Below, piece by piece: positions 11,501-19,231 of a stretch of DNA of 53,805 bases. The position numbers and the translations under genes are program-made. The notes below the pieces were generated by a model, which did no database searches, was not told where the DNA came from, and saw only the letters and a list, made by a program, of their open reading frames with translations. Position 1 is the stretch's first letter; each line of letters begins with the position of its first letter. The stretch is from an uncultured Acholeplasmatales bacterium (GTDB lineage Bacteria > Bacillota_I > Bacilli_A > Acholeplasmatales > UBA5453). The stretch lies in the NCBI GenBank assembly GCA_927433595.1, contig CAKMJY010000010.1:1-53805 (forward strand), in the 5' to 3' direction.

Positions 11501-11636
11501 TCAATTGACCTCTGTTCACATAGAAACTCCACATTGGTATCCCGTCTTTACCAGCAATACCTGGTAAGAAACTAGAAAATGGCTTATGTTTTTGATAATT
11601 TGTCTGTATAAATGTTTGTTGCTGGTTTTGTTTCAT
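8568..11636 (-). CDS. Large glycoside phosphorylase-like protein (GH94/GH149/GH161-type (alpha/alpha)6 enzyme), candidate beta-1,3-oligoglucan phosphorylase
   Basis: About 1022 aa from ATG at 11636 (GGAGG at 11643-11647); motifs SFLPGIAGKDGIPMWSFYVNRGQ, EFFPANAAYMY, catalytic-like GWNDAMNGLPGLFGS. ORF-track start at 11684 lies upstream of an operator-like site and is probably not the start. Confidence 0.75.
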   Translation of the reverse strand: MKQNQQQTFIQTNYQKHKPFSSFLPGIAGKDGIPMWSFYVNRGQLISSFGRQDKNGAILEFFPANAAYMYTKTIGFRTFIKVNGVTYEFFKEENLNQKLMVDREAVSICETNETVGIKVTVKYFTLPNEPLGALVRKVIVENVGFDQKDIEVLDGLTQILPSGIDYGGFKAISNLLQSWMDVDFGKGYAFYKLRASTGDSAEVSEVTDGNYYLPISDDAKPVIIADTKMVFEQDTSFAKPYGFMYQSSKQLSHKPQVTVNQVPCAFSLYETKLEKTFTFSALIGYTSDLEILKAFVGKTNQNYINHKEIENKQLHDDLTSNIETETALPLFDAYLKQCYLDNLLRGGEPFNFETKGQQVSYHLFSRKHGDLERDYNFFSIAPEFYSQGNGNFRDVLQNRRNDTWFHPFVKDHNLWHFASLIGADGYNPLSIEGLQFKYVGQMAYEGTQALLKQTFTPGQVYKALIDHGYDKQQAESMMFVILKDSKPIIKASFGEGYWNDHFTYLYDLLEGYLDIYPEHQEKLLFEDKRYQFFDSHTYVRPRHEKYVLTKDGKVRQYGALDHFKGDHSFLLLDNKPIEVELASKLVTLVLNKYGLLDPAGIGLSYEANKPGWNDAMNGLPGLFGSGVSEMFELKKLNHFLVDAFAKAEDHNIEVLTPLLDLMAAYEKLTGDGHKLWDQRVTALEAYRKALLSPVTLSKVSSKSVLKLLEKIEHDLEKASEKAINLDDIVPTYLTFEATEFEQILSNNEPVIGHYGLPLVHINAFKMVKIPAFLEAPARFLKQTNDKVYAKKLYQAIKASELYDKKQKFYQTSVSLDAFSNEIGRIRAFTKGWLERESNFLHMTYKYLLGLIKAGLYDEFYEELDTNLVCFMDPEVYGRSPLENSSFLATSTNPDPSKHGQGFVSRLSGSTAEMLSMYKEMFIGKKPFEMTDNGLSLTFRPKLHKKYFKDGKASFKLYGQKITYVNPLGLNTYDDKAVITDIEVINHEGSHWIKGSNIGLWASDVRLGNVLEINVFINREEAK

Positions 11637-11647
11637 TCTAATCCTCC

Positions 11648-11660
11648 GGAAATCGGTTTC
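11648..11660. promoter_or_regulatory. LacI-type operator GGAAATCGGTTTC (site 1)
   Basis: Near-palindrome GAAA-TCGG-TTTC with central CG; abuts the Shine-Dalgarno of the 8568-11636 gene; same core at 11724 and 16472. Confidence 0.75.
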
Positions 11661-11702
11661 TTCATTATTCAAAATTAGGAGCACTATGTGCTACCTATTT
11701 TG

Positions 11703-11716
11703 TTAAAACGCTTACA
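11703..11716. promoter_or_regulatory. cre-like / LacI-family site TTAAAACGCTTACA
   Basis: 13 of 14 positions fit TGWAANCGNTNWCA. Confidence 0.45.
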
Positions 11717-11723
11717 TATCTAA

Positions 11724-11736
11724 GGAAATCGGTTTC
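11724..11736. promoter_or_regulatory. LacI-type operator GGAAATCGGTTTC (site 2)
   Basis: Identical 13-mer to site 1, just downstream of the predicted promoter. Confidence 0.8.
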
Positions 11737-11753
11737 TTTAATTCCCTATTACT

Positions 11754-11782
11754 ATCATAGCATATTATGTAATCGTTTACAA
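11754..11782 (-). promoter_or_regulatory. Sigma-A-type promoter TTGTAA-N17-TATGAT for the phosphorylase/CBM/ABC operon
   Basis: -35 at 11777-11782, -10 at 11754-11759, 17-nt spacer, upstream of the operon. Confidence 0.6.
11768..11781. promoter_or_regulatory. cre-like site TGTAATCGTTTACA overlapping the -35
   Basis: Full 14/14 match to TGWAANCGNTNWCA. Confidence 0.65.
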
Positions 11783-11793
11783 GTATTTTTATT

Positions 11794-12807
11794 TCATTTT
11801 GTGGTGTCTCTTTTTACTAAAGTAACTGGCATCAAAGTTAATGCCTCTACTTTTTCGCTTTTATGGTTTATTAAGGTTAACAAGGACCTTGCTGCCTTAT
11901 GCGCAATAGCTTCTCTATCTTGTCTAATTGTGGTTAGACTTGGTGTAAAGTGTCTTGCAAATGCGATGTCATCAAAACCAATGATTTGAATGTCTTCAGG
12001 AATCCTGATTTTTTGTTCTTGAAGTGCTTTTAATACCCCTAAGGCAATGTCATCTGATCCGACTAGTAATGCTTCAGGCAGGGTTTTAGTTTGTTCAAGT
12101 AACTTATATACGGCATTATAACCAGATGTAAAACCAAATGACTCCGCTTCAACAATGAATGCGTCATTTATATCTTTATGGTGTGTTCTAAAGTATGATT
12201 TATAGGCTTGAAAACGTTCAACGAAGGCTTTAGAGGACTGTGGTCCTGTAATCATGCCCACGCTTTTGACTTGTTGTTCATTAAACAAATAATCCAGGCT
12301 AATGTTAATCCCTAACACGTTATCTGAAATGATAGAGTGGATACCCGGAATGATGATATCGGTTGAAACGACTGGAATGTTCATGCTCGCAAGCTCATAA
12401 ATACCTTGGTCGTCATAATCGCCAACCACAATATAAACACCATCGACTTTTTTATTCATGCACCATTCATAGTAGCTCATTTTATTCTTGCCTAATCTTG
12501 AGACAATAAACGATAACTCGTACCCTTCTTTTTCAACATAATTTTTAAAATGTTGTAAGATGCTGGAAAAAAATGAGTGTTCTAGTCCGATATGTAATTC
12601 TTCAGAGAATACGACACCAATCGTATAACTTCTTTTAGACTTTAACATTCTGGCGGATGTGACTGGCACATAGCCTACTTCTTTAATGTATTTTAAGACA
12701 CGTTCTCTCGTGTCTGAAGATACATTCCCGGTTTGATTTAATACTTTAGAGATGGTACCAGGTGATAACCCTAAATCTGCAGCAATTGTGTAAATCGTGC
12801 GTTTCAT
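11794..12807 (-). CDS. LacI/GalR-family transcriptional regulator
   Basis: 337 aa; N-terminal HTH (TIYTIAADLGLSPGTISKVLNQTGNVSSDTRERVLKYIKEVGYVP) and periplasmic-binding-like effector domain. Confidence 0.96.
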   Translation of the reverse strand: MKRTIYTIAADLGLSPGTISKVLNQTGNVSSDTRERVLKYIKEVGYVPVTSARMLKSKRSYTIGVVFSEELHIGLEHSFFSSILQHFKNYVEKEGYELSFIVSRLGKNKMSYYEWCMNKKVDGVYIVVGDYDDQGIYELASMNIPVVSTDIIIPGIHSIISDNVLGINISLDYLFNEQQVKSVGMITGPQSSKAFVERFQAYKSYFRTHHKDINDAFIVEAESFGFTSGYNAVYKLLEQTKTLPEALLVGSDDIALGVLKALQEQKIRIPEDIQIIGFDDIAFARHFTPSLTTIRQDREAIAHKAARSLLTLINHKSEKVEALTLMPVTLVKRDTTK

Positions 12808-12809
12808 GT

Positions 12810-13547
12810 TTATTCACTTCTTTCGTATACTCTCACATATTTAAATAACATCGATACTGGAAATATTGAATCGTCAATCGTACTGCCCCACCAACCACCT
12901 AATGCAATATTTAAGATGAGGTAAAATGGTTGGTCAAATGGCCAGCCACCTTCATCGGTCATGCGGTGTTCATCCCCTTTATGGAATGTCACGTAATGCC
13001 TTTTATCGGTGAAGAATGAAAACTGTTCTTCGTCCCATTCAAAGGCATATTCATGAAAACCGGTTGCTAAGCTTTGGTCTTCAATGACTTTGGTGGGTTG
13101 TTGATGATTGTGGTGATTATAAGACTTTGAATGTAGTGAGAAATGGACTACACCTGGGTTATGACCAACGTGTTCCATTAAATCTATTTCACCACATAGC
13201 GGCCATGAGACACCTTTTTGAAATGAGTTAGGCAATAACCAGATTGCTGGCCATGTGCCTTTACCAAGTGGTAACTGCGCCATCACTTCAACGCGGCCAT
13301 ATTGAATGCTTTTTTTACCATAGGTCGTTAGTTTCGCACTTGTATACTGTCTATTTTCATACGCTTCTTTTTTTGCGACAATATGCAACAAGCCATCTTT
13401 GACAAAGGCATTATCGAGTTTATCTGTATAATACTGATCTTCACCATTACCAAATCCATGTCCACCTGTTTCAAACTGCCAGATTGACTCATTTGGTTTG
13501 CCGTCTTTGTCAAACTCATCCGACCAAAGTAATTTATATGATGCCAT
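12810..13547 (-). CDS. GH16-family beta-glucanase (laminarinase/licheninase type), no signal peptide
   Basis: 245 aa; GH16 active-site motif GEIDLMEHVG; WSDEFDKDGKPNESIW start; N-terminus MASYKLLWSDEF leaves no room for a signal peptide. Confidence 0.92.
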   Translation of the reverse strand: MASYKLLWSDEFDKDGKPNESIWQFETGGHGFGNGEDQYYTDKLDNAFVKDGLLHIVAKKEAYENRQYTSAKLTTYGKKSIQYGRVEVMAQLPLGKGTWPAIWLLPNSFQKGVSWPLCGEIDLMEHVGHNPGVVHFSLHSKSYNHHNHQQPTKVIEDQSLATGFHEYAFEWDEEQFSFFTDKRHYVTFHKGDEHRMTDEGGWPFDQPFYLILNIALGGWWGSTIDDSIFPVSMLFKYVRVYERSE

Positions 13548-13941
13548 GATTTTCTCCTGTTAAACGAATCACTGCAGCTTTTTGTTTATCTGTTAAAACA
13601 TGAAAAGGCGAGTTATCGTCTGATGTATTTTCTTCTTCAATGATCAAGAGTTTACACGTTTTAGATAGAACATGTGAGTGATAAACCCCTTTTTTCATGT
13701 TGTAGACTTTGTTTTTTTCTAAATGTATTGGTTTGACTTCATCTTGATCTAAGTAAAATAGCGTTGCCGCACCTTCAAGTAAGACGAATGCTTCATCTGT
13801 CTCTAAATGGGCTTGGAATTTTGTGATTTTCTCTTTATCCAATTCATCAATATAATTTAGAATCGCAATACGCCAAGATTGAAATGAAAACAACTTTTGA
13901 TAGCCAATCTCGTTATATTGGTAAACCTCATAATGTGTCAT
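13534..13941 (-). CDS. Small cupin-domain protein
   Basis: 135 aa; cupin-like HLETDEAFVLLEGAATLFY...KNKVYNMKKGVYHSHVL. Confidence 0.65.
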   Translation of the reverse strand: MTHYEVYQYNEIGYQKLFSFQSWRIAILNYIDELDKEKITKFQAHLETDEAFVLLEGAATLFYLDQDEVKPIHLEKNKVYNMKKGVYHSHVLSKTCKLLIIEEENTSDDNSPFHVLTDKQKAAVIRLTGENHGII

Positions 13942-16453
13942 CTAGCATCACCTCAACATTACCACTAAGCGTATCAAAGGTACGTTTCTCTGTTAAAACA
14001 CCGTTTTCTTTGATCCACTTAATGGCGTATTTGCCATAAGCTAATTTCTTTGGATTAAGATATGTAATGACACGTTTCTTACCGAATAAATAGGTCTCGA
14101 TTGAAGCTACGCCATTCATAAAATCTGCTTGATCCAATTTAGGCTCAAACGTGACTTTACCAATGTGCATTTGAATGCCAAACACTTCTTGTCTGAGTGC
14201 CTTTAATAACCATGATGCAGAACCCGTTAGATAAGCATATTTACCAACACCACGTGGTGTGAAGTATTCAGGAATGCCTGCTAGTACATGGGAGTCTTCT
14301 TTCATGGCACGGTTGATAATCGCAAATAGCGTATCTCTACCTTTTTGAACTAACCCATATTGATATAAACCATACCCGTACATGATGGCCATATGTGAGA
14401 ATACGGCACCATTTTCTTTATGGCCATAGGCAAAACCAAAGGCTCTACCCATATTGAGTTTGACTTCGTTATAATCCGTATTGAGTTTATACCCGCCGAT
14501 TGACTTGTCGAATAATGCTTTTTTCGTTTCGATTGCAATGCGATTCGCTTGTTTTTTAGAAACGGTTTGACTTAGTAATGCCATGGCTTGGCCAGTTAAT
14601 GCTAATGAATCTTGGTCTAAGAATGCACCATCATTGTCAATATAACTTTGGACCGCACCAGATGCATGCATGCCATGTTTTTTTAAATGGTCAATCATGT
14701 GTTGATATTTCTTGTTCAATGCTTGAATGATTGCTTTAGATTGATAGGTTCTAACTGGTTCATTAAACGTACTCACGCGATCAAAATAAGCATCCAATGA
14801 CACCGTCTTTTGGTTAAGGTTTAATGTCAAATCGCCAAGCGCTTCAAACAGTTCAATGTTATCTTGTTTGCTTTCAGCTAAAATATCGGCCATCAATTTT
14901 AAGTTATTGGCATAAAAATGCGTAAAGGCTAATGTTTCACCTAAGTCATGTGCCATATCTAAGCCATCATTCCAATCGGCATCTTCTAACTTGATAAACC
15001 CGTTTTTACCTGTGTTTAATACGGCAACGACGTTTTCTAATAATAAGTGTTCGTAAATGGTACCTAAATACTGTTTGCCATCGATACTTACACGGTTATC
15101 TTTCGCAATCACTTTCTTGACGCGTTTGGTATAGTGGGTGAACTGATCGTCAAAGTATGGCATTTTCTCAAATAGAAAATCAATGTCACCAGTCTCATGG
15201 ATATACATTAAAGTGGTTAATAGTGGCCATGCACCATGGTCACTCCAAACACGTACGATGTTATTTCTATCTGCTTTAAATTCACCAAGTTGTTTGCCGA
15301 TGATGGTCGCATTTGTCCCATCCACTCTAATACCAGCAAAGTTATTAATGAGTGTTTCTTTTACGGTATCATCTTGATACATGATGAGTGCAAGTAAGTC
15401 TTGCCATAAATCACGCCAGCCTTTACCACCTTTACCGTAGTCATGGTGAGGCATATATGAGTTCCCAAAGAAACGTCTTAATATGGGTTGAAGTTGGACA
15501 AAGCCAAGATAATTTGAAATGGCCTCATTTTCAATCTTGAAGCCAATCTTATGAACTTCATTTGCCCAGTATGCTTTAGAAACGCTTAGCGCTTCATTGA
15601 ATGCTTTTGGGTTTAATAACGATTGAAAAGACAGTAAAGTTGCTTCATCATTTGCTGCACCAAGTCCAATATATAAAGTCACACTGTCATTAGGTTGGAT
15701 GGTTAAGGTATCAAATTCAATCCCACCCATGGTTTCATAACCATCGATTTGATCACCCACTCTATATGTTTTCGTCGGTTTCGGATATAACAGTGTCCCC
15801 TCACCGACAAAATCATCTAAGATTGGTCTATAAGCTTTAACATTTAAATCATTGGATGCGGCGAAAAAGCCATAATAGGTGTCATTTGGTTTGTGGCCAC
15901 GTTCGTCAAACGATAAGGTTGGATTTAATATAATCGCACCAGTTTTGACAAAAACGCGATTAAGCAGGGATGTCACATGACGGTGATCTCTTAAATTATC
16001 CGCACTTCTACCATAGAGTGGTGTCGCGGTTAATACCTTTAGTTTTTGTGCCTTATCAGATACGTTTGTATATTTGATTTCATGTAATTCTATGGTCGTT
16101 TGATTTGGATTGAATGAAGTGGTTTGGATGTGGCATTTGTTATTTTTACGAGTAACCACTTGATAGAGTAAACCTACTTCTAAGTCTAGTTTATCCTGAT
16201 GTTGATTGTAGCCGTGACCATTTAAATGATATAGCTTGCCATCAACGTAAAAAATCACATTTCGACTGAATGTGCTATTAGATAAGTCCTTTTCTGTTAA
16301 AGGTTCTGTTATGTAATGATGGTAATCGAGTTTCACGTCACCTGATAATCTAGGTGTCACATAAGACATCAAACCCATGTCGTTATAAAGCGGAAAATAA
16401 TACCCTTTATCCGACTTCAAATCTTTTTTATTTATTATACTCATGCGTTTCAC
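13928..16453 (-). CDS. GH94 glycoside phosphorylase, probable laminaribiose phosphorylase
   Basis: 841 aa; GH94 hallmarks KGGKGWRDLWQDLLALI and catalytic ADWNDGLDMAHD. Substrate inferred from context (GH16 glucanase) and from the known Acholeplasma laidlawii laminaribiose phosphorylase. Confidence 0.85.
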   Translation of the reverse strand: MKRMSIINKKDLKSDKGYYFPLYNDMGLMSYVTPRLSGDVKLDYHHYITEPLTEKDLSNSTFSRNVIFYVDGKLYHLNGHGYNQHQDKLDLEVGLLYQVVTRKNNKCHIQTTSFNPNQTTIELHEIKYTNVSDKAQKLKVLTATPLYGRSADNLRDHRHVTSLLNRVFVKTGAIILNPTLSFDERGHKPNDTYYGFFAASNDLNVKAYRPILDDFVGEGTLLYPKPTKTYRVGDQIDGYETMGGIEFDTLTIQPNDSVTLYIGLGAANDEATLLSFQSLLNPKAFNEALSVSKAYWANEVHKIGFKIENEAISNYLGFVQLQPILRRFFGNSYMPHHDYGKGGKGWRDLWQDLLALIMYQDDTVKETLINNFAGIRVDGTNATIIGKQLGEFKADRNNIVRVWSDHGAWPLLTTLMYIHETGDIDFLFEKMPYFDDQFTHYTKRVKKVIAKDNRVSIDGKQYLGTIYEHLLLENVVAVLNTGKNGFIKLEDADWNDGLDMAHDLGETLAFTHFYANNLKLMADILAESKQDNIELFEALGDLTLNLNQKTVSLDAYFDRVSTFNEPVRTYQSKAIIQALNKKYQHMIDHLKKHGMHASGAVQSYIDNDGAFLDQDSLALTGQAMALLSQTVSKKQANRIAIETKKALFDKSIGGYKLNTDYNEVKLNMGRAFGFAYGHKENGAVFSHMAIMYGYGLYQYGLVQKGRDTLFAIINRAMKEDSHVLAGIPEYFTPRGVGKYAYLTGSASWLLKALRQEVFGIQMHIGKVTFEPKLDQADFMNGVASIETYLFGKKRVITYLNPKKLAYGKYAIKWIKENGVLTEKRTFDTLSGNVEVMLDDTL

Positions 16454-16471
16454 CTCAAAAAATATCTATGT

Positions 16472-16485
16472 GGAAATCGGTTTCC
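16472..16485. promoter_or_regulatory. LacI-type operator GGAAATCGGTTTCC (site 3)
   Basis: Same core as sites 1 and 2, between the -10 and the GH94 start codon. Confidence 0.8.
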
Positions 16486-16493
16486 TTACTTCC

Positions 16494-16521
16494 ATTATAT
16501 CGAATAAAAATGAAATGTAAA
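16494..16521 (-). promoter_or_regulatory. Promoter TTTACA-N16-TATAAT for GH94-cupin-GH16-lacI operon
   Basis: -35 at 16516-16521, -10 at 16494-16499. Confidence 0.65.
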
Positions 16522-16540
16522 GGGTTTTATAGATTTTTTT

Positions 16541-16552
16541 AAAAGCGCTTTT
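16541..16552. promoter_or_regulatory. Perfect palindrome AAAAGCGCTTTT upstream of the GH94 promoter
   Basis: 12-bp perfect inverted repeat, LacI-operator-like. Confidence 0.45.
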
Positions 16553-16561
16553 ATGAATGCA

Positions 16562-16610
16562 AAAAAAAAATATCATCCGCTAATCTAAGCAGATGATATT
16601 AATTTTTTTT
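16562..16610. terminator. Bidirectional terminator-like hairpin AATATCATC...GATGATATT flanked by A-run and T-run
   Basis: 9-bp perfect stem (16569-16577 / 16592-16600). Confidence 0.7.
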
Positions 16611-16617
16611 TGTTTGT

Positions 16618-17382
16618 TTATTGTTTTTTCTTAAATAGGAAGAAATAACCTACCGTTAAATCAATCACTAAGAAGATTGCACTATACATATAGGCTTTCC
16701 AAACGTGTTGATCAAATTCATATAACGCATTAATCTCATCAATCGTATAGCTCCTTAAGAAGCCATTTTGAGATAACAAAACAAATAGGTCTGCTTTGGC
16801 TTGAGCATCATTCGGATTAATATCTAGTGTCGTCTCGACAAAAAGTGTATTCGCACTCAGGATAACATCACCTTCATAATTCTTGATGGTAACCTCGAAA
16901 TTACCAAATGTATCTGGTACAAAATTATAGTAATAAAATGCCCGTTCTTCGATGCCATAACTGATGGAAAATTCATCATAGATTGAATCGTCTTTCGAAT
17001 CATAGACTATCGTTGTATCCTTATTTATAACAATATCTGATAAGTCTAAATCATCTAATTGTTCCATGCTATGAGGTACATCAAGAACTGGCTTAACGAA
17101 AATAATGAACCCTGCATACATCTCAGTTTTGGAAGACTCAATTGTCTGAAATGCTTGAAACTCATATCTGTTATCTTCTGTTGTCACATTTAAAAACAAC
17201 GGTTTATACATTTCAGATGAATACTTAACGTAATTCGTATAATCGCCTGATTCTGTCGCTTCACTCAAAATACGTTCTAGTGTGACAGATTGTCTTTCAA
17301 CGATGATACCAGTTAATGACGTAATATAAACAACTGCAAGCAATACCAGTGAAATGACAATGAATAATACGCGTCTAGCCAT
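16618..17382 (-). CDS. Uncharacterised membrane protein, N- and C-terminal TM helices with extracytoplasmic domain
   Basis: 254 aa; TMs at VLFIVISLVLLAVVYITSL and YMYSAIFLVIDLTVGYFFLF; 2 bp from the RNase J gene. Confidence 0.75.
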   Translation of the reverse strand: MARRVLFIVISLVLLAVVYITSLTGIIVERQSVTLERILSEATESGDYTNYVKYSSEMYKPLFLNVTTEDNRYEFQAFQTIESSKTEMYAGFIIFVKPVLDVPHSMEQLDDLDLSDIVINKDTTIVYDSKDDSIYDEFSISYGIEERAFYYYNFVPDTFGNFEVTIKNYEGDVILSANTLFVETTLDINPNDAQAKADLFVLLSQNGFLRSYTIDEINALYEFDQHVWKAYMYSAIFLVIDLTVGYFFLFKKKQ

Positions 17383-17384
17383 CT

Positions 17385-19058
17385 TTAAATCTCCGTCGCG
17401 ATGATGACCGGTATGGTAATCGGGCTACGCTTCGTTTCTTTATATAAGAATTTATTGATGTCTTCACGAACACTACCTTTAAGTTCGTTCCAATTGATGT
17501 ATTTACCTTTTAAGTGTTTATCCGCTGCGTTGATGAATACTTCTTTTACTTTTTGTAAGAGTTCTTCTGATTCTTTTACATAGACAAACCCTTTGGTTAC
17601 GATTTCAATGTCACCTAAAATGCGTTTTGATCTTGGGTTAATGTTTGCGATGATTAATAATACACCATCTTCACTCAACAATTCTCTATCATGAATGACG
17701 ATATCATTGACATCCCCAACGGCAGAGCCATCGATTAAAATGTCGCCACTGCGGTATTTAGATTTATGTAATACGGGTTGTCCATCCTTAAAGAATAGAC
17801 CATCACCGTTATCCATTAAGAATACATCTTCTTCTTGATAGCCCATGTCTTTGGCTAATTTCATTACCGCATATTGCATACGATATTCACCAATCACTGG
17901 CATGATGTATTTTGGCTTTAACATATTCATCATCATCTTGATTTCATCAGCTGATGCGTGAGATGCGGTTAATAAACGTTTATCTACGACATGGATTTTG
18001 GCATCCGTACGGTATAAAATATCCAATGTCTTCGCAGCCATTTTTTCAGTACCTGGGATTGGGGAAGCCACGACAATAACGGTATCGTTATCAGAGATAT
18101 GAATTAGTCTATCTGCTTTTTTACACATGCGCTGGAGCATGTAGAATGGTTCGTGACGGTTACCTGTAACTAAGGCAACAATATCATCGCCATCATTCTT
18201 GTTTTTATCATCGATGTATCTAAGTGCGGTTAAAGATTCTTTTGGAATATTTAAATAACTCATTTCGATTGCGATATCGACAATGCGTTGTGCTCTTCGA
18301 CCGATAATGGCAATCTTTTTATTATGCTTAATAGCAATATCGATGACGCGTTGAATCTTTAATAAATCTGATGAGAATAAAGAGACGACGATTCGACCTT
18401 TGGCATTTGAAATGGCCTCATTTAAGGTAAAATCTAATTCCTTAGAGATGGATCCATTCAGGACTAACCCTGACCCTAATGATTCGGTCATTAAACACAA
18501 TACTTTTTTCTCACTGATTTCATTGATTTTTCTAAAATCGGTTTGATATCTTGGATCAGCACTTTGGTCAAATGTGTAATCTGATGTATAGATGATTGAC
18601 CCATCTTGCGTATTGATGGCAACCCCAACCGACTCAGGAATTGAGTGGGTGGTGGTGAAAAAGTTCACTTTGACGTGATCAAATTTAATGATCGAATTTT
18701 GATTGATGACGTGCAGTTTCAATGTAGATAAATCATAGCCTTCTTCTTTTAAGTTGTCTTTGATCAATTCCATCGTAAAGTTGGTCGCGTATACAGGTAC
18801 ATTAATTTCTTTCAATATATGTGATAACGCACCGATATGGTCTTCATGCGCATGTGTCATGAAAAAACCTTTGATTTTTGGTAGGTGTTCTAATAACATT
18901 TTATAATCCGGAACGATTTCATCGACCCCGAATAGTTCAGATGTCGGGTACTTGATCCCTGCATCCAAGATAAATATTTGATTGTCGACATCGACACAAT
19001 ACATGTTTTTGCCGTTTTCCCCTAGACCACCTAGGGCGAATATTTTAATAAGACTCAT
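17385..19058 (-). CDS. rnj: Ribonuclease J
   Basis: 557 aa; metallo-beta-lactamase/beta-CASP motifs MTHAHEDHIGAL, LGGLGENGKNMY start. Confidence 0.95.
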   Translation of the reverse strand: MSLIKIFALGGLGENGKNMYCVDVDNQIFILDAGIKYPTSELFGVDEIVPDYKMLLEHLPKIKGFFMTHAHEDHIGALSHILKEINVPVYATNFTMELIKDNLKEEGYDLSTLKLHVINQNSIIKFDHVKVNFFTTTHSIPESVGVAINTQDGSIIYTSDYTFDQSADPRYQTDFRKINEISEKKVLCLMTESLGSGLVLNGSISKELDFTLNEAISNAKGRIVVSLFSSDLLKIQRVIDIAIKHNKKIAIIGRRAQRIVDIAIEMSYLNIPKESLTALRYIDDKNKNDGDDIVALVTGNRHEPFYMLQRMCKKADRLIHISDNDTVIVVASPIPGTEKMAAKTLDILYRTDAKIHVVDKRLLTASHASADEIKMMMNMLKPKYIMPVIGEYRMQYAVMKLAKDMGYQEEDVFLMDNGDGLFFKDGQPVLHKSKYRSGDILIDGSAVGDVNDIVIHDRELLSEDGVLLIIANINPRSKRILGDIEIVTKGFVYVKESEELLQKVKEVFINAADKHLKGKYINWNELKGSVREDINKFLYKETKRSPITIPVIIATEI

Positions 19059-19231
19059 TTTATGACACTCCTTTATTACTTGAATCGTAGTTAAACTTTA
19101 ACTCATTATACCATGCTTTTTCACGCATAAACAAGTTAATTACACCTTATCTTCATTCTCGTTTTCTTTTTTCTGTCTGCTTTTTAAAGTAATTCACGTT
19201 TACCTATGATATCATTATTTTAGGTGATCTT

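Noticed and set aside
11637-11684. N-terminal extension MLLILNNEETDFRRIR of the large phosphorylase
   Set aside because: It would place the start upstream of the operator and SD; the ATG at 11636 has a proper GGAGG.
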